NCBI GenBank assembly: GCA_963669405.2
Contig: CAXXHF010000002.1
Coordinates: 248,001 to 312,000 of the forward strand
Source of the DNA: Aureisphaera sp963669405
GTDB taxonomy: Bacteria > Bacteroidota > Bacteroidia > Flavobacteriales > Flavobacteriaceae
Direction of reading: 5' to 3'
Length of the DNA: 64,000 nt
How positions within the stretch are numbered: position 1 is the stretch's first letter; each line of letters starts with the position of its first letter. The notes under the pieces are model-generated. The model ran no database searches, was not told the origin of the DNA, and saw nothing but the letters and a program-made list of their open reading frames with translations. The position numbers and the translations under genes are program-made. Shown here in pieces: positions 48,201 to 55,281 of the stretch.

Positions 48201-48944
48201 AACATCGCCTTTCCAGAATCCGTATTTATTGATCCTGATGTTGATGTAGAAATCATATGTGTAGATAATCAATCAATCAATTCAGTTACTGTTAACGTAG
48301 ATGAGAACCTTGTGGACATTTCGCAATTAGAGTATTCATTAAATGATGGTCCTTTCCAAGACAGTAATATCTTCATGAACTTACCGGGTAGTACAGACAA
48401 TTACATTACGGTTAGACATACCAATGGTTGTACCAAAACAACAGAGTTTTTTGATATTAATGTTATCGCACCAGTATGGTTATTCCTTGAAGAAGGTGAA
48501 TTAAACGAAATTGTTGCCGTAGTAAATGGAGGTACAGGAGATTATACCTATACCTTTAATGGTGTTGACTTTGGAGATACAAATGTATTTACCATCACCG
48601 AATCTGGAACCTTTGAAGTTATCGTAACCGATAGCAGTGGTTGTATGGCTGTTGCTATCATTGAACGAGAATTTATAGATTTATGTATCCCCGGTTATTT
48701 TACACCAAACGGAGATGGTGTAAACGATGGCTGGACTATAGGATGTGCCCCAAACTATCCCAATCTTGTATTTTCCATTTATGATCGTTATGGTCGTAAA
48801 GTCGCCACCTTACGTGCAGGCCAGGAATGGGATGGTACTTACAACAACAATGAGCTTCCTAGCGGCGACTATTGGTATGTTGTTGAAACTAATCTGCAAG
48901 GAGATGAACGTGACTTTGTAGGTCATTTTACACTATACAGGTAA
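39264..48944 (+). CDS. giant SprB-repeat adhesin with T9SS type B sorting domain
   Basis: 3226 residues from the ATG at 39264 (signal peptide TLLIVIFFGIQCYAQ); an in-frame TTG 13 codons earlier is not needed. An N-terminal adhesin region of about 330 residues is followed by a DUF11-like unit (LTKIVEDEFGNNIGGQTVAL...NTGNDNATNFTIRDILP). Then come about 25 SprB-type repeats, each ending in a D-A-N-x-C-like turn (ITGGTPPYLYSIDG..FxSSPIFTGLTAGTYTI..DANDC). The last 85 residues are the type B sorting domain (GYFTPNGDGVNDGW...IYDRYGRKVATL). SprB-like adhesins are carried along the cell surface during gliding or serve attachment. A stand-alone PorP/SprF gene follows after 42 bases. Ligand unknown. 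Confidence 0.92.
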   Translation: MNKPTIKRIPTLLIVIFFGIQCYAQNFVPFTPRFDQDLKGDIVLIGNNILGPDNNPFNDNTAYNHNVDMQYIDIDGDPSTFSSSSADLEIPNPNCYVIRHASLYWGAVTKGDEPFTNVKFKGPSGGYVDITGTVIFDANGTSVDGGDSFPYACYADVTDIVINLADNLGTYTLANVSSSLGETGTFDPRNGTGYSAGWSLFVVYEDPTLPGKSITSFDGFSAISVPGNNPNLDIPVDGFRTVPAPAPVRANFAFATLEGDKPITGDRLLLNGTTLSTVDRPATNFFNSSVTQLSATPVDNRNPNSTNTLGFDTGVMRVPNPGNTVIANDATSATVRLETSGDTYFQYFLAFAVEIIEPNIVLTKIVEDEFGNNIGGQTVALGQELNYVIGFQNTGNDNATNFTIRDILPINIIYNHPTDLVLPPGVTVLSYDAATREIIFAIEDYLVEEDDPVYEIRIEVQVVDTCQQLAEACSDIINNQAFATYQGTLNPTFIITDDPSHSSNTGCLISPQATNFLADLDDCVFTQNEILCGDSMELTAADGYDSYSWSTSPSGTPVIGTTQTITVTQTGTYYSFNTALAPCRSIVQEYIVTLYGGSIPNPVIPFADEVVTCPNDGKLLPNIFLCGEDDFREITTDIASAVTIIWERLDETSCPPVGNSDCANENSACTWNQVGTGPDYIADTAGQYRLTINYDGGCFNQFYFNVYQNLLDPVVTATDIICTTPGTITVSNVPSNYEYSLDGVNYQTSNIFTVNTPGLYTVYIRQIGVPSGACVFTVPDVLVRARDFTVSSIIKHPLCNGDKGSIQLAANDAEPQYFFYLYSGGTLVNSSGPIVENNYIFENLNPGNYTAVVETEDGCTYTEDITLIEPDLMTVTAAITIPLTCTDGEITVYPVGGTPPYFYFVNSTTIFQTVPEIVVTAPGVYNITVVDSNNCSADTSITIEATPPPEFNVLTTDILCSDSGDTGIITIDVTNPNGNTLQFSIDGGTTFSSSPVFTGLAVGSYDVVVEYTFGPSVCLSDPQTVTINTNDPISGVAELTAPYTCISTGTITVTNVTGGTPPYLYSIDGITFQSSPIFTGLTAGTYTITIMDANDCTFITNEITIPPLDPPTDLMFSNSPLTCPTNLTTVTITGTTGGVAPLEYRITAPATAVTPYQSSNVFPGLAPDVYTFQVKDVNECTYSESYAIEPLPTISIFSETISDVSCVGAADGSVQFTVSGTTSFEYQINGGAPTPGVSPITLTGLTAGTYTILVTDLITNCEATATAIVNEPSNPLAVSLDISPITCIASGSAIINASGGWGGYIYTLTLPDTTTLPPQSSNTFINLTQAGIYTISVEDANGCIITDTFSLTIPDPPIATISTTSDICYDTGDNATIIVDVTSGEAPFEYSINGGTFQSSNVFSDLGPGIYTITVRDAFGCETTLPAEIIATQLLVDAVLSGGIDCTVTPDAEITGTIAGGTPPYTHAVSINGGAFNPLGATGSPFIYSTSTAGTYQFEITDANGCTATSPIINVNPISPPVLDVITQTHPILCNGDENGAINVTFDPTVGTPPFLINVFNDTTGTDYGTQTSGLPAGDYTITLTDANSCTDSDTITISEPDPIVVDFSTVDITCVPGGTSLGSIIINSTTGGVGPYDYFVTGTNGYSNSALDVTGSTPVNFDVVDFGLYEINVVDDNGCSVLFQNVLIASPPDDLDITVSSTVDCTTGGQAVVAVSSILGSTGPFWFTIYQGPISSYPNPPGSWIPEDFPGSQFATFTGLTPGLTYTFIVYDESTNCSYFEPATTPIPTNSTLTATAVSSDNITCTGSDDGDVSFTINSVYAGAVDVNYEIFDSLTLITTGISGTGTVPAGGSLSVADLGPLPFGTYYVLIEETTGPNAGCGVVTAPFTITESAILLSLTASVDQNANCNPSSGVVSAVAQNGTAPYLYQITTTPGAPLPTDPSWGTPSTFNVDAGNYYVHVMDAYECIITSPVQVVGTDPEPVIDALTTNQCSTAQGQFEIDVTLTTAGIPPYSFSIDGGIFQTQSTPFTITGLSSGSHTIEVNDANGCGNLVTVVIEPPLGLTSSVTALPSCDDDDGEITITADGGTGNYTYAISPNPPTIVLTGNVFSGVPSGTYIVTVTDTVTLCTEDVSVTLENATPVTFNTEVTDISCNGGSDGQIIVELPPSNDNPIYTYEITAPIVVPPQTSNIFTGLPAGTYTVQVISGRGCIATADVPITEPILLEATASATSFACTPDNTPTTSIITITEVGGTASYTYSINGTNYFDTNVFEVLDTGVPQLITVYVRDANNCIATNTVTIDPLPTITAAAFTIVTPIDCNQTGSVSINVTGGSGNFEYQLLPDGIPQTSNIFDIPGPGTYYYQVNDLDTNCYFLTDPFEVPPFDEIDAVLTATVQNDCFGDSNGELALTLTGYSGAYTYQLLDGTGAPIGGPVAANTSTNPEIITGLPSGNYSVEIVETETPFCTTTTNVVTIGSPPTPVTLDVAETSNVTCNNNQGVITAMANGGTSPYEYELTGDATVPYSSNNVFTDLSAGTYTVNTRDANGCIETDTIILAEPDPIDADFVPSTTLLDCFNDHDATITVLNITGGQNGNYSYTLNTISPGPSSSGPQSSNVFEGVGAGIYSVTITDGYDCIFTSLPVTINEPDPIVSSLVVSTTQTCLAEAELTLSAVGGTGAYEYSDSEDFISVLGSFTTSVTFPVSPGTYNYYVRDENGCVDNVSNDITIDPVPDLEIELLSTNPEINCTGDNTGVIVATAQGGLGNYVYILQDTAGNTIPADQNSPGVFSGLTVGSYIVYVESGDCQATSELITITEPETALAATFEVTDVLCHGENNGRLEIITEGGSGVILYAISPNLDQYFETNIFENLEPGAYDAIVQDELGCFLTFNFEVDEPPVVLLSIVPDSTIPEICEGDQDGFFSIDIGGGTLPYSVSLDDYDGEYITGGPTQTIFDFDNLGGGDHIVYVRDSLGCESEWNIAFPESVFIDPDVDVEIICVDNQSINSVTVNVDENLVDISQLEYSLNDGPFQDSNIFMNLPGSTDNYITVRHTNGCTKTTEFFDINVIAPVWLFLEEGELNEIVAVVNGGTGDYTYTFNGVDFGDTNVFTITESGTFEVIVTDSSGCMAVAIIEREFIDLCIPGYFTPNGDGVNDGWTIGCAPNYPNLVFSIYDRYGRKVATLRAGQEWDGTYNNNELPSGDYWYVVETNLQGDERDFVGHFTLYR

Positions 48945-48986
48945 ACTAGTCCCCATGAACTTAACCGTCACTCAAAACTTATACTT

Positions 48987-49973
48987 ATGAAAAACCTAAT
49001 AAAATACCTGCTCTTTATCATAGTAGCTCAGTGCTACGGACAAGAACTCAACCTACCTGTATTTACACAATATTTGGCCGACAATGATTTTGTAGTATCC
49101 CCTACTTTTGCTGGAATTGGTGATAATTTCAGAATCAGGGCCAATGGACTAACACAATGGGTGGGAATTAAAAATGCCCCACAAAACGTAGCGGTCTATG
49201 CAGACATTAGAATGGGAAATCGTTCTGGTGCTGGAATCTCTGCCTATGGTGACAGAAATGGTAACACACGCCAACAAGGAATGAAATTTTCTTTTGCTCA
49301 TCACCTTATCTTAGATTTAAAGACCGAACAATATCTATCTTTTGGTATATCCTATAACATTAATAGCTTTAGGATAGCTATTGAAGATTTTAGTACTACC
49401 TATGAAAATCCAACCGTAGATCCTTATGTTACGGATGACCGCTCCACAACAAATCATAACTTTGATGTGGGTGCCCTTTATAGAATTGGTGAATTTTGGT
49501 TGAGTGCCAATGCAAACAATATCTTACAAAAGGATATAGATTCTTTTGCAGACATAGAACCACAATCACTTCTTAATCTTCAATTATACTCTGGGTATAC
49601 GATAAAAAAATCCAACTATTCTGAATTTGAGCCTTCTGCGTATTTCCAATTATTTGCCAGTGATGGGAGATCTAGTACCGACCTGAATTTTAAGTATAGA
49701 AGGTACAATGGGAATAATGATTTCTATTGGGTAGGAGCCTCCGTTCGCTTTCTGAATGACCAGTTCATGCAACCTTTGAATATTGGGCCTATGGCCGGTC
49801 TTAAAAAATCTGTATTTTATATCTCCTATGCTTACCAATTAACTCTTAACGATTTAACAACTTATAATACAGGTACGCATGCCATCACTATTGGATTTGA
49901 TTTATTACAATCATTAAGTGATTGTCCGTGTACTAAAGGAAGATATAGAGCAGGTAACAAATTGTATCAATAA
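48987..49973 (+). CDS. PorP/SprF family type IX secretion membrane protein
   Basis: 328 residues. Signal peptide (IKYLLFIIVAQCYGQ), then the family's opening QELNLPVFTQYLADNDFVVSPTFAGI and GLTQWVGIKNAPQNVAVYAD, followed by amphipathic strands of an outer-membrane barrel to the end (ITIGFDLLQSL). Normal length, unlike the fused PorP 10 kb upstream. It is 42 bases after the giant adhesin and should anchor or help export it, as SprF does for SprB in Flavobacterium johnsoniae. Confidence 0.92.
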   Translation: MKNLIKYLLFIIVAQCYGQELNLPVFTQYLADNDFVVSPTFAGIGDNFRIRANGLTQWVGIKNAPQNVAVYADIRMGNRSGAGISAYGDRNGNTRQQGMKFSFAHHLILDLKTEQYLSFGISYNINSFRIAIEDFSTTYENPTVDPYVTDDRSTTNHNFDVGALYRIGEFWLSANANNILQKDIDSFADIEPQSLLNLQLYSGYTIKKSNYSEFEPSAYFQLFASDGRSSTDLNFKYRRYNGNNDFYWVGASVRFLNDQFMQPLNIGPMAGLKKSVFYISYAYQLTLNDLTTYNTGTHAITIGFDLLQSLSDCPCTKGRYRAGNKLYQ

Positions 49974-50063
49974 CATTAAGAGCCTATTAGTTTAATACAG
50001 CCAATAAAGTAAAAGCAGGAAGAGCGTGGAATAAAACTACTTAATTAAATTACTCTAAATTAG

Positions 50064-50927
50064 TTAACCTCCATATATAGTGTGTTTTCCAGTTGTGCTA
50101 ATTTTTGTGATACGGGTTTCGTTTCTTTCAGAAAACTCCATGATCCATTGTGTTCCGTCAGAAGCAATCATTCCGCCACAGGGAGACCACCCTTTTTGCG
50201 ATTCGAAAACAACAGTTATTTCTCCATTTATACCTATTTTCTTTACCTTACTCGCACCATAAACTGCTACATATAAACCCTCCCCCTCTTTGGTCCAAAT
50301 TCCATATATATAATGACGATCTGCTACACCGCCAAACGGACCACCAGCTTCTTTTAGATCATCTGCAATTACGCTTACTTTTCCCAAAGAAGTTATCTTT
50401 TTAATTTTAAGATGATCCACTACATAAAGGTTACCATCATGTTTTGAAAAATACTTCCAGCGGATATCATTGAAACGGTGTTGTGTAAAGAAATCATTCT
50501 CACCGCTCTCTGTTTGCTTTTTCAACATTTCATAATCACCAGACTTTTCTACCCAGTAAGTACTATTTTCAAGATCTCTTACTAAGGTATTATTGTCCAG
50601 AAAACCTTCAACATCATCTATGGTTTTTTGAAATACACCATCACTACTTAAACACCAAACATAATTTCCCCATGTATCAGTAGCTTCTCCATTATACCAT
50701 TCGTGTTCTCCATAGAGATTATCCTCTTCGTCCATGTACAGTTCATGCGTATGTACGTTCCTAACAGCTATGGAATGTTCTCCGCTAGCAGATATTTTCC
50801 AAACATGGGTTAGGTCTGTATAAAACACACTGCCCTCACTATTCATAACAATACCTACTCCTGGATGAGCATTAATCGTCATTAAACCCATGAAATAGAA
50901 GAAAAAAAGCGTGTAAAATTTTTTCAT
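50064..50927 (-). CDS. secreted beta-propeller-like protein
   Basis: 287 residues. Signal peptide (LFFFYFMGLMTINA) then repeated four-strand blocks of NHL/SMP-30 type (HVWKISASGEHSIAVRNVHT, KKITSLGKVSVIADDLKEAG, VKKIGINGEITVVFESQKGW, RITKISTTGKHTIYGG). The fold call is from repeats only; substrate unknown. It starts 2 bases after the stop of the 125-residue gene at 50930, so the two are an operon convergent to the adhesin operon. Confidence 0.65.
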   Translation of the reverse strand: MKKFYTLFFFYFMGLMTINAHPGVGIVMNSEGSVFYTDLTHVWKISASGEHSIAVRNVHTHELYMDEEDNLYGEHEWYNGEATDTWGNYVWCLSSDGVFQKTIDDVEGFLDNNTLVRDLENSTYWVEKSGDYEMLKKQTESGENDFFTQHRFNDIRWKYFSKHDGNLYVVDHLKIKKITSLGKVSVIADDLKEAGGPFGGVADRHYIYGIWTKEGEGLYVAVYGASKVKKIGINGEITVVFESQKGWSPCGGMIASDGTQWIMEFSERNETRITKISTTGKHTIYGG

Positions 50928-50929
50928 TT

Positions 50930-51307
50930 TTAGGTTTTTATTTTAATCATTTCTTTTTCAATTACTATTCCATCAGACTTCGTTCTACATATTATTTTAT
51001 TGTTATCTATTTTGATAATTTCAATAATATATTTCATTCCAATCAATGATTCCATTTTGGAATCATTAACTTCAATATATTCAATTTCATACTTGCAATC
51101 TGATAACCAAGTAACTTTACTTGTCATTTCCAATCCTATTTCGTGAAAAGAATCAGTTTGTATTGAATCATTTCGTGTGGTAACTAATTCGGCATAATCA
51201 GGGTCAGAATATGTGAATTTTCCAACTTTGAATTCCTCACATTGTTTTTCCTGCGCGTAGGAATTAAAGCAAAACAAAAATATTATTATGTAAAATATAG
51301 CTCTCAT
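50930..51307 (-). CDS. small exported protein of unknown function
   Basis: 125 residues. Signal peptide (FYIIIFLFCFNSYAQ) and a beta-rich body with two Cys (KQCEEFKVGKFTYSDPDYAE, WLSDCKYEIEYIEVND). Similar short flavobacterial proteins have sometimes been labelled 'DNA topoisomerase IV' in databases, which this sequence does not support. First gene of a two-gene operon with the propeller protein. Confidence 0.6.
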   Translation of the reverse strand: MRAIFYIIIFLFCFNSYAQEKQCEEFKVGKFTYSDPDYAELVTTRNDSIQTDSFHEIGLEMTSKVTWLSDCKYEIEYIEVNDSKMESLIGMKYIIEIIKIDNNKIICRTKSDGIVIEKEMIKIKT

Positions 51308-51414
51308 AGTCTTGTAATAGATTTATAAAAATAACATTTTAAAAAACACCTCTGACATCTTCTGACACAACCCCAAATACCTTTGCCCCAGTATTAACCA
51401 ATAAATATTCTACA

Positions 51415-51792
51415 ATGAAAAATGCAATTAACTGGTTTGAGATTCCAGTAAACGATTACGAAAGAGCCAAAAAATTCTACTCAGCAGTATTGGGGGAAGA
51501 AATTATCGATCACCACATGGAGGACAAGAACATGAAGTATGGAATTTTTCCGTACGATATGGAAAATCATAAAGTAGGCGGAGCCCTTTTGCAAATGGAT
51601 GGCATAAGTCCTTCCCAAGACGGTGCAACCGTGTATCTTAATGGAGGTGATGATTTAAATATTCCTTTAGCAAAAGTAGAAAGTGCTGGAGGAAAGGTAA
51701 TCATGCCCAAAACAGATATTCAGGAAAACGGTTTCATAGCTCAATTTATGGATACCGAAGGAAATCGTGTGGCATTCCATTCTATGGGGTAA
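51415..51792 (+). CDS. VOC (glyoxalase/bleomycin-resistance fold) family protein
   Basis: 125 residues with the two-module VOC layout: NWFEIPVNDYERAKKFYSAV at the start and VYLNGGDDLNIPLAKVESAG...FMDTEGNRVAFHS at the end. VOC proteins are metal-dependent isomerases, dioxygenases or binding proteins; the reaction here cannot be told. It is followed by a hairpin and then a WYL regulator on the same strand. Confidence 0.85.
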   Translation: MKNAINWFEIPVNDYERAKKFYSAVLGEEIIDHHMEDKNMKYGIFPYDMENHKVGGALLQMDGISPSQDGATVYLNGGDDLNIPLAKVESAGGKVIMPKTDIQENGFIAQFMDTEGNRVAFHSMG

Positions 51793-51796
51793 ATCT

Positions 51797-51830
51797 AAGA
51801 TAGCGAATCCTTATTAGGGTTCGCTATCTT
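51797..51830. terminator. hairpin between VOC and WYL genes
   Basis: AAGATAGCGAA (51797-51807) pairs perfectly with TTCGCTATCTT (51820-51830). The hairpin ends 8 bases before the ATG of the WYL gene. The T tail is weak, so besides termination it could modulate start of the regulator. Confidence 0.6.
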
Positions 51831-51838
51831 TGTCTTCT

Positions 51839-52531
51839 ATGTCACAATTATCCAGACTCATATCACTTCTTACCCTGTTAAAGTCCAAACGATTATTAAC
51901 TGCTACCGAATTGGCCAAAAAGTATGAGGTAAGCGTGAGGACCATTTATAGAGATATCAGAAAACTGGAAGATGCTGGCATTCCTGTTTACAGCATTGAA
52001 GGCAGAGGGTATAGTTTGGTAGACAATTATACGGTGGCTCCTGTTCAATTTACCGAAAAACAGGCCAATGCCTTGGTAACTGCTCAACATATTGTAAATC
52101 AATCCAAGGACGTTTCATTTGTAACTGATTTTAACGAAGCCTTAATCAAAATAAAATCGGTTTTTAAGACTTCTGTTCAGGAAAAAAGTGAACTATTAAG
52201 TGATAAAATACATGTTTTCAATTGGGAATACGAAGAATTTACAAGCGATGCACTATCCGAAATACAACTGGCCATCACCCATTTTAATTACATAGAAATC
52301 AACTATCAAAAAGCGAACGATCCCAACATTTCTTTTCGGAAAATTGAGCCTTGTGCCATGTATTCCACAAATCATAAATGGATCCTCATTGCCTGGTGTC
52401 ACTTACGTAAGGACATGAGAGCCTTTAGGATTGATAGGATTCAACATTTCAAAATCTTACCAGAACAATTTGAAGATCGAAAATTCAGTATTCAGGATTA
52501 TTTTGCTGCTTATACCTACGATCATAAATAA
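51839..52531 (+). CDS. YafY-type HTH-WYL transcriptional regulator
   Basis: 230 residues from the ATG at 51839 (a TTG three codons earlier lies within the hairpin). N-terminal HTH_11 domain (LKSKRLLTATELAKKYEVSV RTIYRDIRKLEDAGIPVYSI in outline) and a C-terminal WYL-type domain (EINYQKANDPNISFRKIEPC, HKWILIAWCHLRKDMRAFRI). Such regulators bind DNA as dimers and use the WYL fold to sense ligands, often nucleic acids or nucleotides. Its neighbour, the VOC gene, may be a target, which is inference. Confidence 0.88.
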   Translation: MSQLSRLISLLTLLKSKRLLTATELAKKYEVSVRTIYRDIRKLEDAGIPVYSIEGRGYSLVDNYTVAPVQFTEKQANALVTAQHIVNQSKDVSFVTDFNEALIKIKSVFKTSVQEKSELLSDKIHVFNWEYEEFTSDALSEIQLAITHFNYIEINYQKANDPNISFRKIEPCAMYSTNHKWILIAWCHLRKDMRAFRIDRIQHFKILPEQFEDRKFSIQDYFAAYTYDHK

Positions 52532-52585
52532 AAAACGTGTTTTTTTAAACCGCTCACAAAGCATCGTATTCTTCTCTTATTCAGT

Positions 52586-52613
52586 AAAACCCGCAATAAT
52601 TATTGCGGGTTTT
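52586..52613. terminator. perfect palindromic terminator after the WYL gene
   Basis: AAAACCCGCAATAA directly followed by its exact complement TTATTGCGGGTTTT, then CCGTTTTTTG. A 28-base perfect palindrome, 54 bases after the stop codon. Confidence 0.85.
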
Positions 52614-52715
52614 CCGTTTTTTGATAGGCAGAAAAGAAAATTTATTCGCTACCACCTGTAACGAATTAAAATTTCTCAAGTCTTTACATCAACATCATCA
52701 ATCAACTACCACTAA

Positions 52716-55217
52716 ATGAAAACTCACCTATTTGCTGTATTAGCCCTTTTTCTTTTTTCCGGCCTTACAGCACAAGAAACACAAGAGGAGATAGAAAAGA
52801 AAACCCTCCAGATTACTAGAACCGAAACAGCTCCCAAGATAGACGGAGTCTTAGACGAGGAAATATGGAAGACTGCTCAAGAAGCAGTAGATTTCACCCA
52901 ATTTAGACCAGATATGGGTGTTAAGGACACAGACGCTAACAGAACGGTTGTGAAAATGACATATGATGACCAAGCTATTTATGTAGCAGCCTATCTTTAT
53001 GACGATCCGTCACTAATAGCAAAACAACTCTCCAGTAGGGACAATTTTGGACAGTCAGATTTTTTTGGATTCATTCTGAATCCCAATAACGATGCGCAGA
53101 ACGATACGGAATTTTTCGTCTTTGCTTCTGGTACACAGGCCGATGCCATTGCTAACCCCAATATTGGTGAAGACTTTGGATGGAATGCCGTTTGGAGCAG
53201 TGCCGTTAAAATAAATGATGATGGCTGGGCTGTGGAAATGAAAATTCCATACCGCTGTCTACGTTTCGATAATAAGAACCTTGATACTTGGGGTGTTCAG
53301 TTTCATAGACGATTTAGAAGGGATGATTCTCAATACACTTGGAACCCCATAGATATTTCTAAGGGGAATATAGGGCTATATCATGGAGAGTTAAAGGGGT
53401 TATCCAATCTGGAACCACCCGTTCGTTTGGCTTTTTATCCTTTCGTTTCTACAGTTCAAACTAGTTTCGATGGCGATCATGAGTCCAATTTTAATGCTGG
53501 TCTAGATGTGAAATATGGAATCACCGAGAACTTTACTTTAGATGCTACGCTAATACCAGATTTTAGTCAGGCACGTTTTGATAATGTTTCCTTGAATTTA
53601 GGTCCCTTTGAACAAACTTTTTCTGAACAACGCCAATTTTTTACAGAAGGTGTTGATTTATTTAATAAAGGAAACTTATTCTTTTCCCGAAGAATTGGTA
53701 ATGCCCCCAGTACAAGTCCAGAGTTAGGAGATGACGAGGAGGTTGTTGATATGCCACAGACCGTTAAGGTACTTAATGCTGTAAAAGTATCTGGACGTAC
53801 CAAAAATGGACTTGGTTTGGGGGTTTTTAATTCCATAACCGAAAGCACCGATGCTACCATTGAAAACACGGTAACTGGAGAAACACGAAAAGAAGAGGTA
53901 GAACCTTTTACCAATTATAACATATTAGTGGCAGATCAACAGTTTAACGGGAACTCTTCTATTGGTATTATCAATACAAACGTACTTAGAAGTGGCTCTT
54001 TTAGAGATGCTAATGTTACTGGGATTGTTTCCAATATTTCCAATAAACGTAACACGTATAATATTAGAGCCGATGTTAAAATGAGTAATGTTCGTGAAGC
54101 TGTTGAAAATAGTACGGGTTATAGTTCTTTCTTTTTTATTAGGAAATCACATGGAAATCTTCGTTATAGTTTTGACCATAGATATGCAGATACCAAGTAC
54201 GATATTAATGATTTAGGTCTTCAATTTCGGAACAATTTCAACAATTTTGGAGTAGATGCCAGTTACCGAATCTTTGAACCTACAGAAAAATGGAATAGAT
54301 ATAGTTTGGGGACCTATGTAAATTATACACGATTGGCAAGCCCTAGTACATTTACGGGTTTTGGATTAGGTTTTTGGGGTAATGGTACAACCAAAACATT
54401 GCATAGAGGTGGCTTCAACATAAATCTGCAACCAGGGAAACAATATGACTATTTTGAACCACGTAAGGATGGAAGTTTTTTCATTACCAAAAATGGAGCT
54501 AATGTTAATGGATGGTATCTTTCCAATACCAACAAAAGACTTTCTGTTAATGCCTGGACCGGAGTAGAAACTTTTATAGATAAGGATAGGGATTATGGAA
54601 ATTGGTGGGTCGGTTTCAGCCCGAGATTTAGGATGAATGATAAATTTCAACTTTCCTATACCGCATCTTGGGATTACTATACGGGAGATCGTGGATATGT
54701 AACCCAAGTGGATGATGATGTAATTATTGGGGATCGTAAGAGGTTGGAGGTTGAACAAACCTTTAATACCAGTTTCAACTTTAATCCCAACAACACATTG
54801 GCCCTGACCTTACGAAATTACTGGGGAATCGTAGAGTACGACCGTCAATTATTCTCCCTTCAGGACGATGGATATGTTACAGACACAACGGGGTATACTA
54901 CGACCAGTATTCCAGACAATCCAGATATTAATTTCACTACCTGGAACTTTGACTTAAGTTACTCTTGGCAGTTTGCACCGGGAAGTTTCCTTACGGCTTT
55001 ATATAGGAATCAATTGTTCAATTTTGACAATGCCGCTAGGGATTCGTATGTAGAAAGTATAGACACCCTTTTCAAACAGCCAATCACTCATACCGTTTCG
55101 GTTAAATTACAGTACTTTTTAGATTACAATCAAATTCCATCTTTGTTTAAGAATAGAAAGAAGGACAGAGGGCCGCAAGACATACAAAACCCTGGCGCGA
55201 ATGGAGTATTTCCATAA
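52716..55217 (+). CDS. DUF5916 protein with CBM9-like N-terminal domain
   Basis: 833 residues. Signal peptide (FAVLALFLFSGLTAQ), then a CBM9-like domain (PKIDGVLDEEIWKTAQEAVD, VKMTYDDQAIYVAAYLYDDP, RRDDSQYTWNPIDISKG) and a long DUF5916 region whose alternating strands (LDATLIPDFSQARFDNVSLN, FSEQRQFFTEGVDLFNKGNL) look like an outer-membrane barrel. These proteins are widespread in Bacteroidota and lack a settled function. It ends VNLQYFLDY-like strands and a charged tail. Stands alone between terminators. Confidence 0.85.
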   Translation: MKTHLFAVLALFLFSGLTAQETQEEIEKKTLQITRTETAPKIDGVLDEEIWKTAQEAVDFTQFRPDMGVKDTDANRTVVKMTYDDQAIYVAAYLYDDPSLIAKQLSSRDNFGQSDFFGFILNPNNDAQNDTEFFVFASGTQADAIANPNIGEDFGWNAVWSSAVKINDDGWAVEMKIPYRCLRFDNKNLDTWGVQFHRRFRRDDSQYTWNPIDISKGNIGLYHGELKGLSNLEPPVRLAFYPFVSTVQTSFDGDHESNFNAGLDVKYGITENFTLDATLIPDFSQARFDNVSLNLGPFEQTFSEQRQFFTEGVDLFNKGNLFFSRRIGNAPSTSPELGDDEEVVDMPQTVKVLNAVKVSGRTKNGLGLGVFNSITESTDATIENTVTGETRKEEVEPFTNYNILVADQQFNGNSSIGIINTNVLRSGSFRDANVTGIVSNISNKRNTYNIRADVKMSNVREAVENSTGYSSFFFIRKSHGNLRYSFDHRYADTKYDINDLGLQFRNNFNNFGVDASYRIFEPTEKWNRYSLGTYVNYTRLASPSTFTGFGLGFWGNGTTKTLHRGGFNINLQPGKQYDYFEPRKDGSFFITKNGANVNGWYLSNTNKRLSVNAWTGVETFIDKDRDYGNWWVGFSPRFRMNDKFQLSYTASWDYYTGDRGYVTQVDDDVIIGDRKRLEVEQTFNTSFNFNPNNTLALTLRNYWGIVEYDRQLFSLQDDGYVTDTTGYTTTSIPDNPDINFTTWNFDLSYSWQFAPGSFLTALYRNQLFNFDNAARDSYVESIDTLFKQPITHTVSVKLQYFLDYNQIPSLFKNRKKDRGPQDIQNPGANGVFP

Positions 55218-55281
55218 GGGCACTAAATAGTCTCGCTTTCAGCCACCAATAATTTGTATGTTTGATGCCTTATTGGCAATC

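Noticed and set aside
50930..51307. Possible topoisomerase IV label for the small secreted protein
   Set aside because: The protein has a signal peptide, 125 residues and none of the topoisomerase motifs.
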